From: Thalassotalea litorea | GTDB taxonomy: Bacteria > Pseudomonadota > Gammaproteobacteria > Enterobacterales > Alteromonadaceae | Length of the DNA stretch: 33,415 nt | Direction: 5' to 3' | Assembly (NCBI RefSeq): GCF_005843925.1 | Contig: NZ_VCBC01000023.1 | Location: 1 to 33,415, forward strand | Shown here: positions 1 to 7,400 of the stretch, one piece after another | Numbering within the stretch: the first letter of the stretch is position 1 | How the letters are laid out: the number at the start of each line of letters is the position of its first letter | Program-made: the position numbers and the translations under genes | The notes under the pieces: generated by a model | Database searches by the model: none | Seen by the model: the letters and a program-made list of their open reading frames with translations, nothing else | Told to the model about the DNA's origin: nothing

Positions 1-96
1 TTGATTTACCACTTGTAGACGATTAATAAATGACATAGTTTTTCAGTTAAGTGGACGTCTTTAACGAGCGAGCTAGAGACATAGAGAAAAGGAATC

Positions 97-420
97 ATGC
101 AACCAACTCATAGCCATCCATTATCAATACCGTTATTGGTTTTAGCTGTAGTACCAGCTATCGCGATAATCGCTTGGCCAGTTTCCTTATTTATGTCCGT
201 TTTTATTTTTGACGCACCTGGTTCAGACAAAAATATAGCGAATTGGGTTATTCTCTTAATCATGCTTACATATCCTGTCCCAAGTTATGTTGGCTTCAAA
301 ATGGCGAAGCATGGTCATGAGACAGCAGATTTAAAAGTGTGCTTTACAGGCTGTTTATTGGCTTATAGTCTTGTTCCTATTTTTTATTTAGCGTCGCTGT
401 TCAGCCCTTTCTTCAGTTAA
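97..420 (+). CDS. Small three-helix membrane protein, unknown function
   Basis: A 107-residue hypothetical protein with an ATG start preceded by AAAAGGAATC, a reasonable ribosome binding site. Three hydrophobic stretches, at about residues 10-37, 48-68 and 80-104, suggest three membrane helices with very short loops. There is no signal-peptide cleavage motif and no motif I recognise. It stands alone: the sequence to its left shows no gene and the next tract to the right is a hairpin-rich, gene-free stretch. The coding call rests on the start context and coherent hydrophobic pattern. No function can be assigned. Confidence 0.7.
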   Translation: MQPTHSHPLSIPLLVLAVVPAIAIIAWPVSLFMSVFIFDAPGSDKNIANWVILLIMLTYPVPSYVGFKMAKHGHETADLKVCFTGCLLAYSLVPIFYLASLFSPFFS

Positions 421-480
421 TTAAGAATAGTTTTTGAATAACAATATACGGTTACTTTAGCCCTCAAAAATCATCGTATA

Positions 481-561
481 TTAGCAATTGCTAACGGACC
501 GAGTTTGGCACATAGCCGCCGTTCAATCGGTGACGATAGATTCCCTGTAGTGTCAGGGAAT
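481..561. repeat. Palindrome and ATTCCC/GGGAAT hairpin beside the tandem array
   Basis: TTAGCAATTGCTAA at 481-494 is a perfect palindrome. At 540-561 ATTCCCTG and CAGGGAAT form an 8-bp perfect stem around a short loop. Hairpins of the ATTCCC...GGGAATGACG type are familiar dispersed repeats in proteobacterial intergenic DNA, but I cannot place this one in a named family. They are the left-hand part of the hairpin-dense tract 480-846. Confidence 0.65.
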
Positions 562-584
562 GACGCGAGGTTAGGTTGCATGAA

Positions 585-846
585 TCGACAGCCAGTTCCA
601 GACGCTGTCGACATACCTATATCCATATAGGCAACTCGAAACAGCGTGTACTCGGAGCTGATGACATCAGCGTACTCAAAGCGACGTTTTTCGTCGCGGG
701 TACAGAATTTCAGTTCCTGACAAATTCTGCATACCAACGTCCATGTCGGCAACCCGGAACAATCTTTGATTGTGTACTCTAAATGACGTTTTCTGTCACG
801 TGCCCGAAGTATCATTTATGATATGTACTCAGGAAACCCCAGTTCC
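585..846. repeat. Tandem array of diverged hairpin modules with compensating stems
   Basis: Two ~120-bp units and the start of a third. Each unit begins with a hairpin whose loop is CAGTTCC(A/T)GAC: 585-611 has stem TCGACAGC/GCTGTCGA and 704-728 has stem AGAATTT/AAATTCT. Next come CATACC, a second stem centred on TCCAT (616-631 and 734-749), and GGCAAC(T/C)CG(A/G)AACA. Further hairpins follow: 657-671, 681-697, 760-772, 784-798 and 811-822. GTACTC recurs at 648, 672, 774 and 825. CAGTTCC occurs at 593, 711 and 840, giving spacings of 118 and 129. Stem sequences differ between units but remain complementary. Possible reading frames here look like by-products of the repeats, so I call no gene. 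Confidence 0.85.
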
Positions 847-848
847 CA

Positions 849-1397
849 CTAGAAATTCCCAGGCGTCGTCGCACTTACAATTTTGCACACTTTCTTGTAG
901 GGGTTACGGAAGCGATGGGGTTGATTGTTATCGAAATAATAACTGTCATTCTTACCTAAAATATAGACTTCGTTGCCGACGGTTAATTCAATTTTACCTT
1001 CTACAATATAGCCACCTTCTTCCGCATCGTTTTGCAGCATTTCTTCTCCGGTATCGGAATTTGGCGGGTAGGTTTCGATAAGAAAGGTCATTTGTCGACG
1101 CGGAAACGCCTTACCCACCAGACTCATAAGAATATCACCGGTACCAATTTCCATTAATTCGTCCGGGTTATAGACAACTTGCTGAGTTTTTTCTGAATGG
1201 AGCTCTTCTGAGAAGAAATCGACGAGCGAGACCGGAATACCATTTAACACTTTTTTCAAAGAGCTGATTGATGGGCTAACGCTATTTTTCTCAATCATGG
1301 AGATGGTACTGTTTGTGACGCCAGCGCGTTTTGCCAGTTCACGTTGTGACAGATTATTTAAAATGCGCACAGCTTTGAGTCTTGCACCAACGTCCAT
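849..1397 (-). CDS. puuR: PuuR-like HTH-cupin transcriptional regulator
   Basis: A 182-residue regulator, close to the length of E. coli PuuR. Residues ~6-60 form an XRE-type helix-turn-helix (SQRELAKRAGVTNSTISMIE is its core). Residues ~100-178 form a cupin_2 domain of the kind that senses a small ligand. The ATG has AGGAATAGG upstream. Proteins of this type repress polyamine catabolism genes and release DNA when putrescine is present. The position, divergent from a gamma-glutamylputrescine oxidase and close to a spuABC-like operon, supports the same role here. The intergenic DNA to the right contains two inverted repeats that could be its operators. Ligand and targets are inferred from family and context. 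Confidence 0.8.
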   Translation of the reverse strand: MDVGARLKAVRILNNLSQRELAKRAGVTNSTISMIEKNSVSPSISSLKKVLNGIPVSLVDFFSEELHSEKTQQVVYNPDELMEIGTGDILMSLVGKAFPRRQMTFLIETYPPNSDTGEEMLQNDAEEGGYIVEGKIELTVGNEVYILGKNDSYYFDNNQPHRFRNPYKKVCKIVSATTPGNF

Positions 1398-1652
1398 TCC
1401 TATTCCTTATTTGTGCTTTGAGGAGTTATTGTCAGGTCACAGACCCTAATATATCGGTGTAAAAAAAATAAAGCAATTGTGTTCAATATTTCAAAGCGAG
1501 CGCAATGCCTCGGATTACTGTTTAGTCCTGCATGATTGCGAAACAGAGCAAGAGATAATGTATGCAACAGTGACGAACAGCTAGGCGATTGCAAGGTTCG
1601 AATCGTGTATATTTTGAGCGTTAATAATTTGTCTGAAAAACAACTCAAAAAG

Positions 1653-1670
1653 ATAAGCAGCTGTGCTTAT
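1653..1670. promoter_or_regulatory. Inverted repeat in the puuR/puuB divergent intergenic region
   Basis: ATAAGCA and TGCTTAT form a perfect 7-bp inverted repeat around GCTG. It lies between the divergent regulator and oxidase genes. It could be an operator, or a hairpin followed by TTTT. The rest of 1398-1773 holds no gene I can support. Confidence 0.4.
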
Positions 1671-1699
1671 TTTAGTCGATGTTAGGGGGATTCTTCGGT

Positions 1700-1718
1700 A
1701 CTATATGTTAAATATAGT
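1700..1718. promoter_or_regulatory. Candidate PuuR-type operator
   Basis: ACTATAT and ATATAGT form a perfect 7-bp inverted repeat with a 5-bp spacer (GTTAA), 56 bp before the oxidase start. The position between a HTH-cupin regulator and its likely target is what an operator would have. No second copy was confirmed upstream of the spuABC-like operon, so binding by the regulator is only an inference. Confidence 0.4.
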
Positions 1719-1773
1719 TTACGCAAGTGATTGTTAAATCGCACATCCAGTTAAGACATGGTGATATTGAACA

Positions 1774-3057
1774 ATGGCGACATATAGTAATGGCGATGCA
1801 AATTCTTACTATCAATACAGTAAGAAACATCCAATTCGGTTTCCACAATTACAGCAAAACCTGGCGGTCGATATTTGCATTATCGGTGGTGGTTTTACTG
1901 GCGTAGCCAGTGCGGTCGAATTATCTGAACGTGGTTATTCCGTGGCAGTATTAGAAGCCAACACGATAGGATGGGGCGCATCCGGTCGGAATGGCGGGCA
2001 ACTGATCCGTGGTATTGGTCATGACCTCAATAAATTTAAATCTCAAATTGGCCAGGAGGGGATTGATTTAATTGCTGGGTTTGGTATCGAATCATTGCAG
2101 GTTGTTAAAAACAGGATAGAAAAATATCACATCGATTGTGACCTAAAGCTCGGTTATTGCGATATTGCGAATCAGTCAAAACATATTAAATATCTGCAAC
2201 AAAGCTACGAACAATTACAGCAAAGTGGCTACCCTCATCAGATTAAATTTCTGGATGAACGGCAAGTACAACAGCAGGTTATCGGGTCGACAACGGCGCT
2301 TGCCGGTCTTGTGGATATGGGCAGTGGCCACTTGCACCCGTTAAACTTGTGTCTTGGCGAGGCGATTGCGGCACAACAAAATGGTGCTCAGATTTTTGAA
2401 CAATCGCCCGTTAAATCCGTGCGCTTCGGTGATACCCATCAAATTTGTACCGCCCAGGGCCACGTCAGTGCAAAGACACTGATTTACGGGTGTAACGCCT
2501 ATTTGCATAATCTCGAGCCGAAACTTACCGGCAAAGTGCTGCCTGCCGGAAGCTATATCATCGCCACGGAACAACTGCCAAAAAGCGTTTGTGAGCAGTT
2601 ACTTCCCAGTGATTATGCGATTTGTGATCAACGTGTCGATCTCGACTACTTCCGATTATCGGCCGATAGTCGCATGTTATTTGGTGGCCTTTGTCATTAT
2701 TCAGGACGGGATCCACACAGTATCGAAGCTGTACTCAGACCGAAAATGACTCAGGTTTTCCCGCAATTGGCGCAAGCAAAGATCGAATTTCAGTGGGGAG
2801 GGATGATAGGGATTGGTGCGAATCGATTGCCGCAAATCGGGCGGCTGCAAAACAATGTTTATTATGCCCAGGGGTATGCTGGCCATGGCATTAACGTCAC
2901 CCATATGGCAGCAAAACTAATCGCGGAACACATTCATGGCGATTCGCAACGCATGCAGGTATTCGAGCAGGTAAAACATATGCGATTTTTCGGTGGCAAG
3001 TATTTACGTTCGCCATTATTCGCGCTAGGAATGATGTATCACAAAATGTTCGGTTAA
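1774..3057 (+). CDS. puuB: PuuB-like gamma-glutamylputrescine oxidase (FAD)
   Basis: A 427-residue FAD-dependent oxidoreductase of the DAO family, nearly the same length as E. coli PuuB (426). The N-terminal dinucleotide-binding fold shows GGGFTG at residues 38-43, followed by the family signature GASGRNGGQ at 68-76. The C-terminal part has YAQGYAGHGI, the usual second FAD-contacting segment. PuuB oxidises gamma-glutamylputrescine to gamma-glutamyl-aminobutyraldehyde with release of ammonia and H2O2. The start is ATG with a poor ribosome binding site. The gene is divergent from the regulator and 72 bp ahead of the amidohydrolase. The substrate is inferred from similarity and from the nearby PuuA and PuuD homologues; other amine oxidases of this family look alike. 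Confidence 0.82.
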   Translation: MATYSNGDANSYYQYSKKHPIRFPQLQQNLAVDICIIGGGFTGVASAVELSERGYSVAVLEANTIGWGASGRNGGQLIRGIGHDLNKFKSQIGQEGIDLIAGFGIESLQVVKNRIEKYHIDCDLKLGYCDIANQSKHIKYLQQSYEQLQQSGYPHQIKFLDERQVQQQVIGSTTALAGLVDMGSGHLHPLNLCLGEAIAAQQNGAQIFEQSPVKSVRFGDTHQICTAQGHVSAKTLIYGCNAYLHNLEPKLTGKVLPAGSYIIATEQLPKSVCEQLLPSDYAICDQRVDLDYFRLSADSRMLFGGLCHYSGRDPHSIEAVLRPKMTQVFPQLAQAKIEFQWGGMIGIGANRLPQIGRLQNNVYYAQGYAGHGINVTHMAAKLIAEHIHGDSQRMQVFEQVKHMRFFGGKYLRSPLFALGMMYHKMFG

Positions 3058-3129
3058 CGCTTCCTGAGCAATAACCAACAAAAGTTTAAGTACAAAAACA
3101 CGCACAACAATAACAATAAGGAACAAAGG

Positions 3130-4845
3130 ATGAGAACGAGCATAGTTATAGCCGGTTTATTGGCGCTACTCGCCGGTTGCAGTCAATCGGATAGCGAGCC
3201 GCCAACAGTGATTGCCGATAGAGTCTTTATTGGCAAGCATATCTATACGGTTGATGAACAAAATGCCTGGGCGCAGAGCATTGCCGTTAAGGATGGTAAG
3301 ATAATTTTTGTTGGTGATAAGCAAAACGTCGAAAATTACATTGGCGAAACTACCGACGTACAACAACTTGGCGACAATATGCTGTTACCCGGATTTATCG
3401 ACTCGCATGCGCATCCGGTAATGGGGGGCGCGTATATACGTAGTTTGTCTTTGGATACCTTTGCAGGCCCAGAACGTTGGTATCAGCAAATTGAGGAATA
3501 TTCGCAGCAGCATCAGGATGATGAGGTTTTATTTGGATATGGTTTTCTTGCCAGTGCGTTTGGCTCTGATGGCCCATCAAAGCAGCGCCTTGATGAGATT
3601 GTCGCCGACAAACCCATATTGATTGTGGATGAAGGGTTTCATGGTGGATGGGTCAATTCAAAAGCGTTAGAGATGTTAGGTGTTGACGCCAATACGCCGG
3701 ATCCAGTCCCGGGATTTAGCTACTACAAACGTGATGTTGATAATCAGCCTACAGGATATCTGCTCGAAGATACGGCGATGGATGCGGTCGCGAAACTGGG
3801 TATTATTACCGCCGACAGTGTCGCGTTAGGAACTGGCGATGTGATTGACATTATGAATAGTTACGGGATCACCTCAGTTTTTGATGCTGGCGCCATGGAT
3901 GTCGATAATGTGCAGTTATCTGTTCTGGAAAACCTTGCACAGAATCAGCAGTTAACGGTGCGCTATATCGGTGCTCATATGGTTAACTCGCAGGAACATT
4001 TTGCCACAGGGGTGGATAGAGCGATTGCAAAGCGTTCGCAATCGAAAGGTGATGGTTATCACATTAACATGCTGAAAATTATGAATGATGGCACTATCGA
4101 GGGAAAGACCGCTGCTATGCATGAAGATTATCAGGGAGAACCTGGTAATCGTGGTGAAACAGTATTTAGTGAACCGCAAATGGTGCAATTACTGTCTCAG
4201 GCAACAGAGGCGGAAATGGATGTCCATATTCATGCGTTAGGCGAGCGGGCAATTACTCAGGCTCTCAATGCGATTGAAACCGTAAAGCACTCGTTTCCTC
4301 AACACAGCAACCGCTTTACAATTTGCCATGTCCAGGTGATGACCGATACGGATGTTGAACGTTTTGCAAGTTTAGGGGTTATCGCCCAAAGCACGCCTTT
4401 GTGGGCTTCCTATGATGAATATGGTAAAGAATTTGTCAGCAGCGACCAGTTCAATCGCTATTTTCGTTTCAATAGTTTGAGCAAAGCCGGTGTTATATTA
4501 TCGTTTGGTAGTGATTTTCCTGCCACTGGCGCGGGAAGTCTTGGTATGTCACCGATTTTTAATATGGAAATTGGTCACACCCGGAAAACTCCGGGAGAGC
4601 CCGATGCCAAAGTTCAACCGAATAAAAATGAAAGCCTGGATATTGCCAGTTTGATCAAAGGCTATACCCTGGGTTCAGCGTTTCAGCTAAATATGGAAAC
4701 CCAAATTGGTTCATTAGAGGTTGGCAAAATGGCAGATTTAGTGATTGTCGATAACAACTTGTTTGATGTTCAAGCCGATAAAATCCATCAGGTTAAAGTG
4801 CTGGAAACGATTTTGTCCGGCGAGTCTGTTTTTGTAGCTAACTAA
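3130..4845 (+). CDS. Lipoprotein amidohydrolase, YtcJ-like (Amidohydro_3)
   Basis: A 571-residue protein with a short lipoprotein signal peptide: the lipobox LLAGC places the lipidated cysteine at residue 17. The mature part is a metal-dependent amidohydrolase. Residues ~28-90 form the beta-sandwich lead-in, ending in LPGFIDSHAHP with the metal-binding HxH at 93-95. Further metal or active-site candidates are in the HIHALGERA and FGSDFPATG segments, and the C-terminal GYTLGSAFQL...IGSLEVGKMADLVI pattern is typical of the family. The start has AAGGAACAAAGG just upstream. It follows the oxidase on the same strand and ends at a strong terminator. The substrate is unknown; the setting hints at an exported amide or imide hydrolase linked to polyamine or amino-acid supply. 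Confidence 0.82.
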   Translation: MRTSIVIAGLLALLAGCSQSDSEPPTVIADRVFIGKHIYTVDEQNAWAQSIAVKDGKIIFVGDKQNVENYIGETTDVQQLGDNMLLPGFIDSHAHPVMGGAYIRSLSLDTFAGPERWYQQIEEYSQQHQDDEVLFGYGFLASAFGSDGPSKQRLDEIVADKPILIVDEGFHGGWVNSKALEMLGVDANTPDPVPGFSYYKRDVDNQPTGYLLEDTAMDAVAKLGIITADSVALGTGDVIDIMNSYGITSVFDAGAMDVDNVQLSVLENLAQNQQLTVRYIGAHMVNSQEHFATGVDRAIAKRSQSKGDGYHINMLKIMNDGTIEGKTAAMHEDYQGEPGNRGETVFSEPQMVQLLSQATEAEMDVHIHALGERAITQALNAIETVKHSFPQHSNRFTICHVQVMTDTDVERFASLGVIAQSTPLWASYDEYGKEFVSSDQFNRYFRFNSLSKAGVILSFGSDFPATGAGSLGMSPIFNMEIGHTRKTPGEPDAKVQPNKNESLDIASLIKGYTLGSAFQLNMETQIGSLEVGKMADLVIVDNNLFDVQADKIHQVKVLETILSGESVFVAN

Positions 4846-4858
4846 CGCATGCAAAGTA

Positions 4859-4887
4859 AAAAACCCCGAATGACTCGGGGTTTTTTA
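4859..4887. terminator. Bidirectional rho-independent terminator
   Basis: AAACCCCGA and TCGGGGTTT pair around ATGAC, with an A-run on the left and a T-run on the right. It ends the oxidase/amidohydrolase unit on the + strand and the membrane-protein gene on the - strand. Confidence 0.9.
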
Positions 4888-4902
4888 ATGTCTTGATAGC
4901 AA

Positions 4903-5781
4903 TTATTCGTTAGGGGCATCCGGTGTATCTTGTGCGGTTTCCGCTTGCCACTCAAACACATTCATTTCGATTAGGAAAAATGCTACAAGCCATAAGAATG
5001 CATCCCAAAAGTCAATGAAATCGCCTTCAAATCCCCAAAAGATGGCGGCAATCAACAGGATGGAATAAACGATCCCCTTAATTAGATGACTATAGTTTGT
5101 CCAAAAGACGCTATTTACCCGTCCAAGTTGAATGCGCACGTCAAGCTCAAGCATAAACACCACAAACAACCAGGCACCGGCATTGATAACATCTACCCAG
5201 GCCAATCCTTGTGTCGAGAACATATCATCGCTATTGGTGATCACCTGGATATCAGGATTACTGAACAAGCCTCCTGCGTTGCTAAACGTTTGGCAATTTT
5301 CCTGAGTCAAGGGTACATATTCATTCAAGGTGGTCATGTATTGCCAGTTGCCACCTAACGAACACAAGTCGGTAATTGTGGTTACAGAAAAACCATTTAG
5401 CAAACCCAGCTTGGTGCAATAGCCATAAAAGGCATAGAGGATAAACAGATAACAGAAAATGCGCACGCCATGTAAAGACCACTTGGTTGCACCATGGATT
5501 TTATTGTCTTCCAGAACATAGGTTTCCAGTTCAAACAGTAGCAATAACACTACCCAAGCACCGGTATCTATGGTTGAAGAGAATGCTTCAATGATTGAAT
5601 TAAACGTAAACCCAGAAGAAAAGGTGACTTGCGCTGCGAGTGACTCTTCTTGAAAAAACAACGCTACGTTGTAGGCAAGTAAGCCGTAAACTAAATATTT
5701 AAATGCCTGATAACCCCAGGAATGAAAATGTTTAACAATGGTTTTAGTCATATTCTGGTTCCAAGAACTTTCCGCTGCCAT
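4903..5781 (-). CDS. Six-helix membrane protein with a thrice-repeated helix motif, unknown
   Basis: I do not recognise this 292-residue protein. I place the start at the ATG at 5781, where AAAGGAAACG lies upstream, rather than at the in-frame TTG at 5823. About six hydrophobic helices are visible. Three share a pattern of small or acidic residues, W, a hydrophobic run and an acidic pair: DTGAWVVLLLLFELE, NAGAWLFVVFMLELD and WDAFLWLVAFFLIEM. This suggests internal duplication. A ~75-residue loop between the third and fourth helices carries cysteines in DLCSLG and ENCQTF, which might form a disulfide if the loop is exported. The gene follows the aminotransferase on the same strand after a 230-bp gap with a hairpin, so it is probably a separate unit. 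Confidence 0.75.
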   Translation of the reverse strand: MAAESSWNQNMTKTIVKHFHSWGYQAFKYLVYGLLAYNVALFFQEESLAAQVTFSSGFTFNSIIEAFSSTIDTGAWVVLLLLFELETYVLEDNKIHGATKWSLHGVRIFCYLFILYAFYGYCTKLGLLNGFSVTTITDLCSLGGNWQYMTTLNEYVPLTQENCQTFSNAGGLFSNPDIQVITNSDDMFSTQGLAWVDVINAGAWLFVVFMLELDVRIQLGRVNSVFWTNYSHLIKGIVYSILLIAAIFWGFEGDFIDFWDAFLWLVAFFLIEMNVFEWQAETAQDTPDAPNE

Positions 5782-5817
5782 GGTTGCGTTTCCTTTATTT
5801 ATTTTCTTTTTGGAAAC

Positions 5818-5838
5818 GTCCAACAGTCACTGTTGGAC
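5818..5838. promoter_or_regulatory. Perfect hairpin or operator upstream of the membrane-protein gene
   Basis: GTCCAACAG and CTGTTGGAC form a 9-bp perfect inverted repeat around TCA, 37 bp upstream of the chosen ATG. It could be a protein-binding palindrome or a 5'-leader hairpin. There is no U-tract after it in the sense of the gene, so it does not look like a terminator. Confidence 0.5.
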
Positions 5839-5904
5839 GCGGCAATTATCATATCCAAAGGTAATGTATACCAATTATTATTCATATGAGAGCTAGTCAA
5901 AACT

Positions 5905-5932
5905 CTCAGGAAACTTTACAGGGCTTCCTGAG
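5905..5932 (-). terminator. Hairpin downstream of the spuABC-like operon, weak terminator
   Basis: CTCAGGAA and TTCCTGAG form an 8-bp perfect stem with a 12-nt loop. Read on the - strand it lies about 80 bp after the aminotransferase stop and is followed by AGTTTTG, a poor U-tract. It probably marks the end of the operon, perhaps with incomplete termination into the membrane-protein gene. Confidence 0.45.
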
Positions 5933-6013
5933 GTCGGGTGTAGTGCCAACACTTACTGTGTTTGTCTACCCTGTTTAAATTCTAGCCTTTGTTTAATGTA
6001 GCCGGATGACAAT

Positions 6014-7387
6014 TTACTTATCAGAGTCCGTAGTACTTATACCATAAAAGTTGGCTGTGTCATCCAGGGTTTTCTTCGCCTTACTAATGAGTTCGTCGAT
6101 CTCATCTTTAGTAATTACCAATGGTGGAGAAATAATCATGGTATCGCCACATGGACGCATAACCAAACCATTCGCAACCGCAAAGTCCCGACAAATGCCA
6201 CCGCCCTTACAATCGGCTTCGAGGCGCTCGTTGGTCGACTTATCCTTTACCAGTTCAATCGCAGCGACCATGCCAAGCCCTCTGGCTTCGCCAACGAGCG
6301 GGTGGTCTGCTAATTCTTGCCAGCGCTTTTGTAAATAAGGCGAAATCTCGTTTTTAACACGTTCAACAATGCGTTCCTGTTCGAGGATCTCAATGTTTTT
6401 AAGCGCAACAGCGGCCGCTACCGGGTGCCCGGAGTAGGTAAAACCATGATTAAAATCGCCTCCTTCTTCAATTAATACATCGGCAACCTTGTCGGAGACG
6501 ATCACACCGCCAATGGGTTGGTAACCCGAGGACATGCCTTTGGCGATGGTAATTAGATCAGGCTTCAGGTCGAAGTACTGACAGGCAAACCATTCACCCG
6601 TGCGGCCAAAGCCAGCAATAACTTCATCAAGAATAAACAGGATGTCATATTTAGCTAAAATGCGTTTAATTTCAGTCCAGTAGGTCTTAGGTGGAATGAT
6701 AACGCCGCCTGCACCCTGGAAAGGTTCGGCGATAAATGCCGCGACATTTTCTTCGCCAATTTCGAGAATTTTCTGCTCTAATGATTGCGCGGCCTTGATG
6801 CCAAAGTCATCCTCAGACATGTCCTGGCCTTCGCCGAACCAGTATGGTTGGTCAACATGGACGATGCCGGGAATCGGTAAATCCCCCTGTTTGTGCATAT
6901 AGTCCATACCACCAAGACTTGCTCCCGCTACCGTCGAACCATGGTAGGCGTTAGCGCGGCTAATGAAGGTCTTCTTGTTAGGCTGGCCTTTTAAATCCCA
7001 GTAGCGTCGGACCATGCGAAAATTGGTATCATTGGCTTCAGAACCCGAACCGGTAAAAAATACCCGATTCATATGCGCCGGTGCCAACTCGGCAATTTTT
7101 GAGGCCAACTTGGTTGTTGGGGTGGTGGTCGTTTGAAAAAACAGATTGTAGTAGGGCAATTGGTTCATTTGCTGATGCGCAACGTCCGCCAACTCTTTGC
7201 GGCCATAGCCCAAATTAACGCACCAAAGACCTGCCATACCATCGAGAAATTTATTGCCATTACTGTCGTAGAAATAAACACCTTGAGCGCGCTCAATAAT
7301 ACGCGGTCCGGATTTGGCCAGCGCTTTGTTGTCACTAAAAGGCTGAAGGTGATGGGCGTTGTTAAGTTGTTGTAATTCTGATTGCAT
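6014..7387 (-). CDS. spuC: SpuC-like putrescine-pyruvate aminotransferase (class III, PLP)
   Basis: A 457-residue class III aminotransferase. Visible landmarks are the phosphate-binding TGSGSEAND, the aspartate that contacts the pyridine nitrogen in LDEVIAGFGRTG, and the Schiff-base lysine in DLITIAKGMSSGYQPIGG (residue ~283). I start at ATG 7387; an in-frame TTG four codons upstream is possible. SpuC moves an amino group from putrescine to pyruvate, giving 4-aminobutanal and alanine. It is the third gene of a - strand set in the same order as Pseudomonas spuA-spuB-spuC, and its start is only ~14 nt after the ligase stop. Related enzymes use beta-alanine or other omega-amines, so the exact substrate is an inference. 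Confidence 0.85.
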   Translation of the reverse strand: MQSELQQLNNAHHLQPFSDNKALAKSGPRIIERAQGVYFYDSNGNKFLDGMAGLWCVNLGYGRKELADVAHQQMNQLPYYNLFFQTTTTPTTKLASKIAELAPAHMNRVFFTGSGSEANDTNFRMVRRYWDLKGQPNKKTFISRANAYHGSTVAGASLGGMDYMHKQGDLPIPGIVHVDQPYWFGEGQDMSEDDFGIKAAQSLEQKILEIGEENVAAFIAEPFQGAGGVIIPPKTYWTEIKRILAKYDILFILDEVIAGFGRTGEWFACQYFDLKPDLITIAKGMSSGYQPIGGVIVSDKVADVLIEEGGDFNHGFTYSGHPVAAAVALKNIEILEQERIVERVKNEISPYLQKRWQELADHPLVGEARGLGMVAAIELVKDKSTNERLEADCKGGGICRDFAVANGLVMRPCGDTMIISPPLVITKDEIDELISKAKKTLDDTANFYGISTTDSDK

Positions 7388-7400
7388 AGTGATTCTCAAC

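Noticed and set aside
585..846. Integron attC array
   Set aside because: The units lack paired R and L core sites, contain no gene cassettes and no integrase is near.
471..1081. Overlapping reading frames on both strands across the hairpin tract
   Set aside because: They run through hairpins and repeats, lack ribosome binding sites and resemble no protein; the repeat structure explains the sequence better.
1400..1648. 82-codon frame on the - strand upstream of puuR
   Set aside because: It lies in the divergent promoter region, has cysteine/serine/leucine-rich low-information sequence and no ribosome binding site.
5866..5990. TATACCAATTATTATTC resembling the end of the 18894-19156 element
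   Set aside because: Only one end is visible, with 7-8 matching bases and no partner inverted repeat or target duplication in the interval.
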